DNA from: Hemibagrus wyckioides
Lineage: Eukaryota > Chordata > Actinopteri > Siluriformes > Bagridae
Assembly: GCF_019097595.1 (NCBI RefSeq)
Contig: NC_080711.1
Coordinates: 22,845,428-22,909,427 of the forward strand
DNA: 64,000 nucleotides
Direction: 5' to 3'
Of this stretch, positions 34,601 through 47,138 are shown piece after piece. The number at the start of each line of letters is the position of its first letter. Within the stretch, counting starts at the first letter, position 1. The notes under the pieces are model-generated. The model made no database searches and had not been told where the DNA came from. It saw only the letters and a program-made list of their open reading frames with translations. The position numbers and the translations under genes are program-made.

Positions 34601-36313
34601 TCCACTCATCACCCTTATACACACACACACACACACATACACACACATACACACACATACACACACATCTAAACACTGAGCTGATGGTTTTTGGTTTTTT
34701 TGTTGCTTTGTTCTGTTTTTGTTTTTTACCCACAGTTAATTACAAGTCCAACCAGATTTTTGTACCTGCTTTCAGTTTGGATTACATCCTTGCCACAAAA
34801 CAGGAATTTCAGCACGATTGCATGGCGTTAATGTGTCCAAACACGCAAATACAAATCCGTCATGTAAATGAGACAAAGAGTCTGTGTTGTGTTGGGTTTG
34901 TTCTCCAAGCATGCTATGCACTCATTCAAGCTTCAAAGCTATCTTCCAAAGCACACACACGTATACATGTATACACTTTCACACTTACCTGTGAGCTCTC
35001 TAGGAAGACGGGTCTCTCCCTGGAAAGAGTCGATTTCATGATGGATGACCACGCCGTAGTTGTAACCAAGCCTGTAGGCTTCACTCATCCTCTCCTCCAG
35101 AGTCTTACTTACATTCTTCTTCGTCACATGAAGGATTCCCAGGTTAGGAAAACTGAAAAAGGAAAAAAAAAACCCAAAAAAGCATTGATAATTAAAATGT
35201 TCATAAAACACTGTGCTAGCAAAAATGAGCTAGCTCCTGAATAGGAAGAAGTTGTGAGAAAGTGGGCATGGCATATACCTGATGGAGGAGTCTTTGGGCT
35301 GGAGATCGACGGTGCAGATGCCCTTGTCGCACTGTTTTCCCACGAGGCTGTGCGCATGCAGGTGTGGCTGTTTGGAGTTAGTCACCAGCTGGACCACAAT
35401 TCGTGCTGGACCATGATAATGACAGATCTGTGGACCAAAACAAATGAAGACACTAAACACTATTATCTCTTTATTCTTTAGTTATTAACTAGCTGGATGA
35501 GCTTTCAAATCGTCTGGGCTAGCTAGTGATTCTGATAAACAGGTCAGATAAACTTAAGCATTTAATTCTTCAATGTCTAGTTAGCTGGATAACCTAAACA
35601 ATGCTGACATTGCTAGTCACCTGGATGATCTTTGGATCGACTCTGGAATAAAACTGACAGCTGACTGGTTTTCAATGCTGATGCTAGTGAAGCTGTTCTT
35701 GGGAGTTTGTGAGGTTTATCACCTAGCTGGTTAAACTGTGACCAAACCTGGCAGTTTTTCATCTCTTATTCATTAGTTAGTTGGAAAAACCTTCAAGTCA
35801 AACCTTCAACTCTTTAGTGCCAGCTAACAGGTACTAACTTTAACAACCTTGAGTAATTCTGCATGAATATTTGTTTGCATTTTATTCATACACAAAAATA
35901 AACTATTTTCACCCTTTTTTGTAGAGTATCCAGCTAATATGCTTAAAAAAAGCTACCCACTTTAAGAAACCCTCTTCTTTCTCTTAGGATAGTTATCAGT
36001 GTTTGACCTGGAACGCTCTCTGAAAGGGAAAACCTTCAAGATTCCCCTCAAGGTACCAGATACCTACAAGATGGACCTTTTTTCCCCCCTTTAATGGTAT
36101 TATCAATAATGTGTCATTTGTTCGCATATTAACTCACATTCCTATTTTGAGTCTTAAAAAAAAAAAAAAAAAAAAAAATTAAAAAATTAAAAAATTACAT
36201 TTTAGCTGGATTAAAAAACCCTAGGTTTGAATTTCAGATAAATTTTAATTTTAAAGAATTAAAAAGATTTTTAAGAAAAGGTGCTGGAGATGGTAACATC
36301 AAAAAAAAGACTG

Positions 36314-36345
<32 letters not shown>

Positions 36346-39300
36346 TATATGGGGATTTCCCACAATGATGTAAGCCGTGCTGTGGGACAGATGACTGACT
36401 TTCTGTGGTCTGTTCACTGTTATGTCCGTCATTAAAGACGCATCCTTTATTAAAACCCTGACCTTTATCCTTAAGGGTATTATTAGGGTTCGGATCATTA
36501 TCGATTTTTTGACGCGATATATTATTTTATCGATGTTGATGTCTGCCTGAAAGTGAAAATGTCCTGACATATTTAGGAGTGATGTCTCCTGCTTTGACTC
36601 AGCCTCTGTATTGGTTCGTTTCACATGTGGTTCAGATGCTACTTTCTCCAGGTACGGTTTGACTCAGATGCAATTTGACTTCAGCCCCCGTGCAAAAATT
36701 CCCCACCGCTATATCAAAGAGAATATCAAACCATATCAAAACACTCCTCAAGTACAGAGGGGGAGGTTTTCTGCAATAATTAATATGAACCGCTTCCTCT
36801 TACAGACTGACACACGAGGGAACTACAATAAAAAAACACGCCTCGACGGACAACATTATTAAGCAAACACTCCAGCAATTTAGATGAAGAAAGATACACC
36901 GTTTATGGCATTTCGACCTTGATGCAGAACAACCCACTTTTATCTCATTTATTAACTGCGTGTCTAAGGGGTTAAGGGCCTTGCTCAGGGGTCCAACAGT
37001 GGCAGGATTTGAGCTTACAACCAATCAATAGTCTGAAATCTTAACCACTTCTGTGTATTCAGAATTGGGTTACGCCCTCACTGAAGTTTACATTCCGTGT
37101 AGCCCGTTATGATGACGCATAGGTCAAGCGTTTGAGGTTTTTCGGGTACATTTATCCAGAGTGACGTAGAAAAGTGCATTCAAGTCTCACTACTGGTCAC
37201 AGAGAAAGAACAGAAATAGGAAAAACTAAGCGCTAGTTTAAAATACTTCGTAATATATATCGTTTGAAGGCGCATAAATTGGCGATAGAAAATACAGACT
37301 GAAGAAGTAAACATTTCCCTCATCATATAACTGATTATGAGCATTAACAAATGAGAACAGAGAAGAACTGCGTCTTCCTCCTGAGAATTTAGTTAAATAA
37401 ATATTAGTGCGTTTCATGCAAGAAGGCTCGACTGCTCATGTTTAATTCCTCTAGATGTTTTGACATTTTAATTCAATATGTTTATTAAAATGATTCATAT
37501 TCAAACAGAAGGTCTGACTCGTATTTTTTTCCTCAATCACTTTCTAAAATTTCTAATTATTAAAAAAATGATAGATATATTATAATATTATGAACTGTAG
37601 TGATAAACACTGACAATTGAATAAATATTAGAGCCTCATTCATCATGCTCAATACAAACTAATTTATTATATTTTATTATAACTACACGGTATTGCCAAA
37701 AGTTTTGGGACATCCCCTAAATCATTGCGTTCAGGTGTAGTTTGATCAGGGGTTGGGCTTGACCACTTAGTTCCAGTGAAAGGAACTCTTAATGCTTTAG
37801 GACAAGACATTTTGGACAATTTCATGCTTTGTGGGAACCGTTTGGGGATGACCCCTTCCTGTTCTAACATGACTGCACACCAGTGACCAAAGCAAGGTCC
37901 ATAAAGACATGGATGAGGGAGTTTGGTGTGGAGGAACCTGGCCTCAACCTGATAGAACACCTTTGGGATGAATTAGAGTGGAGACTGCGAGCCAGGCCTT
38001 CTCGTCCAACATCAGGGTCTGACCTGACCTCACAAATGCTCTTCTTCTAGAGGAATGGTCCCATAAACACACTCCTAAACCTTGTGGAAAGCCTTCCTTA
38101 GAAGGTTTGAAGCTGACAACTCCATATTACATTCATGTGCATGTAAAGGCAGATGTTCCAAAACATTTGGCAATATAATGTATTTAATTAGGACAAACCT
38201 AACTGAATCTATGAGGAGTGAAAGCACATGTTTACCATTTAGTTGCCATTTTAGCGTTTTCACCTCGCTTTTCCGATTATGGGGTTTTGTGTGTTTCGGT
38301 TTGAAAAATATGCTTTTAAAAACATTGTGAAAGTTTTAGTAGCTAAGCGATAGATGATACATGATTTATTGACAGACTGATAAATCGTAAAACACTTTTC
38401 AGGAGATTCTGTGGTACGGACAAAATGACTCATAATACCAGCTCACTGATTGATGATAAAAAGACACTTTTCATCTTAAAATGTCAAGCTTCCTTTTCCC
38501 CTGCTAGACAATTTCTTTCTGTACATTCTTTATCTGGCACTTTTGGTGAAAACACCTCGGTATCGTGATTGGATCAGTTCTGCCAGCTCGATAATCATTA
38601 ACGGAGTTTGTCATGTCACCTTCTACATGTATGTTTTTTATTCACAAAACAGAACCAAAAAAAAAAAAAAGAGGAAGTCAGATACACACGCATCAGTCCA
38701 TCCCCTCCATCATTCTAAAGAACCGACCAGGACAAAACAATCCATCAGATCCCTAATAATGTGCTGACGATGCACTTTTCAGTGTTCAGGCTGGTGGGGA
38801 AAAGCCCAGATCAGGTTACACACTCTACACTATTTACTTGCTGAATGCAACAGAAAGCACATTGTGTGTGTGTGTGTGTGTGTGGGTAGGTGTCCTCTGC
38901 GTGTCTGAGTCTGTCTGAAGTTGTGGGGGCGGATTGTGTTATGCCTCCTTTCCCATCTGATGCCCACACAAGTCACAGAAACACATGTAGCAGCACTTCC
39001 TACTAATTACCAGCGAGACATTCTGAGGAAATTCCCAAAGAAGCAGCATCTCTCTCTCTCTCTGTCTCACTCTCTCTCTCTTACTCTGTCTCTCTCTGTC
39101 GGTCTCTCTCTATTTCTCACTCTGTCTCTGTCTCTCTCTCTATGTCTCACTTTCTCGGTCTGTCTCTGTCACTCTCTCTCTTTCTCTCTGTCTGTCTTTA
39201 TCTCTATCTTTCTCTCTCTGTCTGTGTCTGTCTCTCTCTCTCTGTCTGTCTGTCTGTTTCTGTCTCTCTCTCTCTCCATTTTATCGCTCTCTGTCTGTCT

Positions 39301-39357
39301 CTGTCTCACTCTTTTTCCTCTGTCTCTCTCTCTCTCTCTCTCTATTACTCACCCTCA

Positions 39358-39399
<42 letters not shown>

Positions 39400-40456
39400 T
39401 ACCCTCTCTCTGTCTCACTATATCACTCTCTCTCTGTCTCACTATAATCTCTCACTCTCTCTCTTTTGTTCTCTTTTCAGATCTGACGTATCAGGTGGAG
39501 AACTCCCGCACAGCCACAATTTCTCATTAATTTCAAATAATTGGTTCTAATACACAGTTCAGTGTAAAAAGGTGATTTCTTGAGAAAGGAAAAGAGGAAA
39601 AGAGGTTGGTATCTCTAATAAATCCCCACATCACAGTCATAAAGCTCAAATCAATAATTTGCTATTGGAAAGGTAAAAAAAAAAAAAAGAAGAAAAAGTA
39701 ATAAGCTTTCTTTTTTTTGCTTTCTTATTTGTTTTCTCAGTCTCCAGACCGGCAGTGTTATTTATGAAACATGGTCGAGTTTCAACTAAGATGTTGTTGA
39801 TGTGGTGAAAGCTGATATTATTTGCACTTTAAACTGTCCGTTTTGGCCAGATCTCTTCTTATTTTTTTTTATTGACCTCTATGCTTAAAAAAATGTATTT
39901 TAATGTGGTCACTTGTAGGGCTGGGTGGTATGATGGTATAATATTGAAATCATGATTATGTGATAATTATATAGTAATATGCTTTTCTCTAATAAAACAT
40001 TTTGTTAACTTTTTTATTTAAAGTTTTTTTTTTATTAGGAAAAGGCGCTGGTTAAAAATTTGACAGTAAATACATAAAATTGTAAAAAGATTTTCCCTCA
40101 TCATTTATAAATAAACATAAAAAATTAAAAAACAATAAATATGAAAATAAATAAAAAATAAAAATCTAAAAATTATTTATATATATATATATATATATAT
40201 TTGTACTTAATATTTATATAAATATTTGTACTTAATCTTAAATTTTTTTTTTTAAAGATTTCCCATTTTTAGTTATAATTTTATTTTATTTATAAGATTT
40301 ATTTTAGAAAATTTAAATTCTATCGATTTTTTTCTTTTTATCAGGATGTTTTAAATGTTACTGTAGTGATTTGCTGCCCATTCGTGAGCGAACCTCTTCA
40401 TCACTGCATATTCCATATAATGCAGAACTGTCTTGAATACTCAAAACTACACACAC

Positions 40457-40537
<81 letters not shown>

Positions 40538-43483
40538 CACTGAGAAGAAGCATCACAGCCAGCCTGACCTTAACTTGAGGATACGTCTTCCTGTTTTTCT
40601 CGCTGCAGGCTCCCGGGAGTCCTCCGTGAGATGGGCCCTCGCAGCCGTACCGGAACCTGAAGCCCCGCTGTGCAACACGACGAAGATAAACATGTTATTT
40701 AAACTGCATTAACAGCGGTACAAAAACCCGACATCAACAGCATCAACAATGGATTCTTACCTGCTTGGGCTGCTCTGTAATTTGGAGACAAGGTCCTTCT
40801 GGAGAAAGAGAGAAAAACATGAGCAAATGAGACATTTTCAAACCGAGGTTTTGTTTTCCTGTCCTTCCTGCACACTTCGCTGCAATATACCCTAACCTGA
40901 AAAGACGTGACTTTCATTTTGAAGTATTAAAGCGCACGTTTTCCACTATGAAACAGAGACGAGGCACTGAACTGTGCTATTCATGTCTCTTTTGAGAAGC
41001 TCACACTTCATTTCTGTAAACACAACAAGCTAAAATTAGATTTTACTCAAAGTGTAGATTCAAAGTATCACTATAAATATTAGTATATATTCATTAGATT
41101 TTAGGTGCGAAAAGAGAGCCCTCGCACGTACATGTACACGTACACGTACACGTGCATGCACACACACACACACACACACACTACATCCGGTTGACAGTGA
41201 AAGTACAGGAAATCAAACTCTATTTCTGAATAAATGTGACAAAGATGTAGACTTGAAATTCACGCAACGTTAAAAAAGAAAAAAAAAGTGCTAATACTGA
41301 TACGAGCTACGCTTCCACACAGAAACTGCTGCGATATGTAAATGACTCAGTGTCACGATCTTATAGGAAACTAATCAACAGTGTACCTGGAGTGACTTAC
41401 CACAACAGAGCTTAAGCATTTCCAATGTCCCATGCCCTATTACTTTTAGAAGACTTGTATTTGCAATAAATGTGAGGTTTTTTTATCCATTTTGAGTTAC
41501 GTTAAAGTTGTCTGAGAATCGAGTTCCTGTTTTGAAACACTCATTTCCTTCCTTGCCTGCTTTTCTCCCCCTCTTTCTTCAGGACAATAATGAAAAAAAT
41601 ACAAACAAACAAAGAAACTCTGAAACCTTGAAGACTTTTCAGTGAAAACAAGTCCTGACACTGGAGACTCCTTCCACTGAATGTTGAATAAAAGCATCCC
41701 TTTTCCCCTGTTTCGTGGTTGCTATAGAAACAACATCTTATCTGCCGAGGCTAATCTCGTGATAAATATCTTGCTCGTGACCTGACGTCGGTAATTTCAG
41801 AAAAAGTTTCCACTTTTAAAAAATGAAGATCTAAGCGAAGTTTCACTGAAACAGCTGTATTTTTTCTTTCTTTCCGAGTTATTTTAAAATACCTGAGGTT
41901 TTCATTTCAGGAAGCACGTGTGAGCAGATCTATAATTAGGCTTGGGCTAAATTTAGATCTTGTACCTAGTCTTTATGTCCTAAACCACAACCAGTAGCGA
42001 GAAGTAGACGTATAAAAAGTCGAATGCTTCTTTTATGAGCGTTTACACGCTTCCTATTTAACGAACAGAAACAAAATAGGTGTAAACAAAGACATAAGAG
42101 AAGTAATTTGATTTCCTTAGCCTGATTTCTGCTCCGTTAACCTCTGCAAATTAGCATCAACTCCCTGAAATCACGAAGCTTCAACTTTGACTGGGATTCC
42201 AATCTCTCGTTGCTTCGTCTCTGAACATTGACCTGCTTTGTATCTCGGTGCTTCTTCTCATCCGAGAAGCTGTCGTTGTTTAACGTTCCCTCAGTAACCG
42301 TTGTTCCTGCTGTTTTCGCTTTGTCCAGCAACTCCGTTCAATTCTCCTCTTCAACCTTGCTTCTTCGCCATTAGTCCATGAGCGTGACCTGCGAAGCTCC
42401 TGTACCTCCACCCATGACAGCTACTTGTTGTGTAGTGTGTGTTTGTGTGTTCTTGGTGTGTCGAAATAAACACATCACTTATGTTTATATTTATCTTGTG
42501 TAAATTTGTAGAGGACACCTGCATAGGCAGGAAAGTTTATTCTTCTATTTTGATAGAAAGTGGGCGGAGCTAAACTTGGTTCATAATTATTCATAAGGTT
42601 TCTGGAAGGAGATGTTTCTCGAGCTGTCAGCCGCCATCATCGATTGAAGCGTGCACCAATTATCGTCCCTTGTGCACTTGACCTAGCCTGAGCCTTTGAA
42701 AGTCTGAGAAGGGCTGATATCATGTGCTTGCGTAGCTGTAGACGCCTCGGCCTCCTCTTCCTGTGTTGAACAGTGACTCGGTTCTGACCACATCCTCTCC
42801 ACTCGGGCGCTGAACCTGTGCAGATTTGAGCTTTGCTGCGTCCACACACACACACACACAAACACACACTTCCCGCTATGATGATGCAACCCAGGTTATG
42901 TTTAAAACAAAGCAGAGAGGTCACAGGAGAACTTCCTCTACTCATGAAGTGATGACAAACTGGCATCTCCCTCATCTCCGTGATGCACAAGATCATGTTA
43001 CACAAGTCATCCGATTATTTACGGGAAGACTCGCATCATGACGAGTCGCTAGGGCTGGATTGATGTGAGCGTTTTTTTTTTGTTTTTTTTTTTTTTGTGT
43101 GTGCTCTAAATGCTATACAGCAGGCGTGGTTCTGTGTTTTCAACTGTCTCTCACATCAAACAGAGAAGTGAAAAAATCCGAGAGAAAATACATACGCTTC
43201 CTTTAGAGCCTTCACACAGTATGTGCGTGTGTGAGAAAAACACCTTAATGTGTAAGTGACACATTATATCAAAGAGAGACGCTGCGAAATGCAATAAAAA
43301 TACAAAAACACACCCAAAACAACAACAACAAACCTGTCAGTCAAAACGAATCACCAGATTCCTGACCAATCAGAATGCCCACGCTCATGGGCATTTTAGC
43401 ATGCTTGGAAAATGCTATAATGCAAAACCAACCGAACTGAAACACGAAGATAGATAAAACTAATATATATGTATATATATGTA

Positions 43484-43553
<70 letters not shown>

Positions 43554-46500
43554 TACATATATATACATATATATTAGTTTTATATATATATAAACTTGGT
43601 GTGAAAAGACGGGTGTGTTGTTTTAGGAAAAACCATCAACAACAGGAAGCAGAGAAAACATCATGACATTACAAACAGCAGATGAACAGACACTTGTGAT
43701 TTGCGTTACATCCAAAAGCAAACGACCAATCAGAAGCGAGAACTCGACGAGAGTTAATTCAATCTGAAATAAAGAAGCACTTTTTTATCTTTTATGAGTG
43801 CAAAACTGTGCACTCTAGTCTGTATTACTGTATCAGCAGAGTGTTAGAACAATAATAGCCTGATAAAGGGCTTCATTTCTCTGTTAAAGCTTTTAATGAG
43901 GTTCTCTGGTGACTCGGAGCAGGTGTTAACACACAGCCGTTACCGAGAGCCAGCTGGAAGAGGACAAAGTCCAAGAAGTTTGCTTGAAGGGTTTAAAGTG
44001 GGAGCCTTCGACCTCTTTTTTCTCTGAGAGCTACTCTGACAAATTTAAGATGGTGAAATCTTGATAAAAATTCACTTCAGGCCTCAAACTTCAATTCGGT
44101 TTCATTCAGAAGGTCAGAACTCATCTAAGCTTCTCGGCGTTCGGTGATCTCAAATCACATACAAACAAAAATAAAATAAAACTTCTAAAATAACACTGGA
44201 TGTACTAACTCAATTCCAACAACAACAACAAAATAAATTGGTGTCCGAATCAAATACCAAGTGACTCCCTTTCTCTAGTTTAACCAAATCCCAAATGACT
44301 CCCAGATTGAATCCCAAATGAATCCTATGCTGTAGATTAACCAAATCCCAAATGACTCCCAAATGAAGCCCATATGACTCCTATGCTCTATATTAACCAA
44401 ATCCTAAATGACTCCAAAATGAATCCCAAATGACTCCTATGCTCTAGATTAACCAAATCCCAAATGACTCCCAAATGACTCCCAAATGACTCCCTTGCTC
44501 AAGATGAACCAAATTCTAAATGACTCCCTTGCTCTAGATGAAACGAATTGCAATTGACTCTCTGGATCATCTTTTATACAGATGAATGCAAATTTGACAC
44601 AGGGCCCAGAGAGGCATTTAGTATTTGGTCAGACAAGGAAGTAAAGAAAGATAAACAAACTGCTGAAGTTTTTGCATTCTTCCAAGCTAGCCGTCAGACC
44701 AGACAACCTTTTAACTGACGAGGACTCCTTAGGGAGCCTCGTATTTCAGTATCCTTACCTCTGATTTAGATCCCAGATGTTAACTGAGTTGCACAGCAAG
44801 TTATTTTTAGTAGCTTGCAACTTACTAGCAACATAGCGATTTTAGGAAATGTACAAATTTATGTTAGATGCAAAACAAACAAACTGCAATTTGTAACTAT
44901 TTTCATGTCATTTTCACCTTTTTTGAAACTTTCATGGAAAATCTCATGACCCACTCTGAGAAATTTCGCTTCTTAATTAAAAACAGCAAGAACTTTGCTA
45001 TCTGATTACAACAGCATTTTTTAGTTTACTCAACATTTTGCAGATGCACTCTGCTTATGACAAAATATCACTTTGCTGAACAAGCTGTTTTGTTGTGTTG
45101 ACTTTGTTGCGTAATGTAAAATTGGACCAACTAATAATAAGAGCCTCGGAATCATGAGGACGAATCTTGAGAAGAAATATCGAGTCCAGAGGTCTGTTAA
45201 GTCATGTGAACACTTAAATCACAAGGTAAAGCACTGATTTTAGCAGAAATGTCTATTTTGTCCTTTATTTTGTCCTGATTTTTGTGCCTGTTCTTTGCTA
45301 GCTAGTCAAGTCTAACTAGCTGGTGAAATTTCTGTTTCACTTTAAGAATAATGAATAATAATAGGAACAAACAGATGCACGTCATCACAATAGATTCATA
45401 TTTGTTCGGAAGTCAAGAAGTCAGGTTTACTTCTAAAAGTAACCTAAAGAAAATATGACTTGGGATTTGGTAAATCTATAGCATAGGATTCATTTGGGAG
45501 TCAGTTGGGATTTGGTTAATCTATAGCATAGGATTCATTTGGGAGTCAGTTGGGATTTGGTTAATCTATAGCATAGGATTCATTTGGGAGTCAGTTGGGA
45601 TTTGGTTAATCTATAGCATAGGAGTCATTTGGGAGTCAGTTGGGATTTGGTTAATCTATAGCATAGGAGTCATTTGGGAGTCATTTGGGTTTGGGTTAAT
45701 CTATAGCATAAGAGTCATTTGGGATTCATTTGGGTTTGGGTTAATCTATAGCATAGGAGTCATTTGGGATTCATTTGGAAATCATTTGGGATTTGGTTAA
45801 TCTCGAGCAAGGAAGTCACTTAGGATTCGTTCAATCTCAAGCAAGGAAGTCATTTGGGATTCGTTTCATTTAGGGCAAGGGAGTCATTTGGGATTTGTTT
45901 ACTCTACAGCATGAAAAGTCATTTGGGATTCACTTAACCTAAAGCAAGGGAGTCATTTGAGATTTGTTTAATCTAGAGCTGAGTTATGCTGAGTGAGTCA
46001 AACATGTTAATTAAACAGGGTGCGCCATCACAGGAAAGTAATCAACTGGATGGAGTGGCATGGGGAGTTACTGATCCTGAAAATCAGCCTTAATTTGAAG
46101 TATAAGAGCACCTCCTAAAGTGTTTTCTTCCTCTTATATCACAGAAATTTGCCAAAATGAAAACCAAAACATTGTACTAATTAAACACTGGAGACTCCTT
46201 CCCTAAATATTAGAAAAATGTTTTATTAAATTCAATGCAACTATAAACGGACAAAAAATATGTCGTTCTTTAAATACTCCACAATGTATTGTTGACGTTT
46301 TTGGAAAATAATCTTCTCTGGGTTGGAAAAATATGTAAACGTTTATTGATAAATTTCACCGAGCATGCTCAATGAGTTTTCCCCTAAAAGATCAGGTGTA
46401 CATCAGTGGCACGCTCGGCAAGTTACATGAGCAAGCGCTCGACAGCTTCTGTGTGTTCATTAAAGGCAAGCTGCCAGGGTAAATACTACAGAGTCACAGC

Positions 46501-47107
46501 TGAATAATCTTACATTAAATCATATTATACACTTGTGTTAACTGACAGGTTACTGCAAATAATGTACATGTAAGTACACTGTAATAATCTGCAGCTAACA
46601 GGCATTTGGGATGCGTTTAATATAGAGCAAGAGAGTCATTTGGGATTCATTTCATCTAGAGCCAGTGAGTCATTTGGCATTCGTTTAACCTAAAGCAACT
46701 GAGTCATTAAACTTGTCGTTATTTTGTTACTATGACATACCAGGTGTTTGTTAGCTTGTTGCTATGTGATAGCTACTGTATTGTACACTTAATGCTAATC
46801 TTTCCCAAAAGCACAGAGTATCTGATCGTCACACTTTTACCTAAACGTTGCTGGTTCGAAATTGCCACGTTGGGAAAACCCTGGTCGATCTGAATCCATT
46901 GGGGATCAAAGTCAAAGTACTAAAGAGAGAGAAGAGAACAAAAAAAAAAGACGTTAATATTTAGCAGTGAAAAGTGTAAAGTAATAAAGCTTGAAAATTC
47001 TTGATAAATAATGAGCTTGTATTATTTTAGACTGAAAAAAATGTATTGTGTATATTTAACACCTCTTAGAGGAGCTATATTATTTCTATTGACATTTTAT
47101 ACATTTA

Positions 47108-47138
<31 letters not shown>

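Noticed and set aside
34597..35244. 215-codon plus-strand frame
   Set aside because: Antisense to nfkb1 exon 6 (34989-35152) and a CA repeat; the minus-strand exon is clearly the real one.
42637..43005. 122-codon minus-strand frame
   Set aside because: No recognisable domain, includes a CA repeat, lies inside nfkb1 intron 2. No splice evidence.
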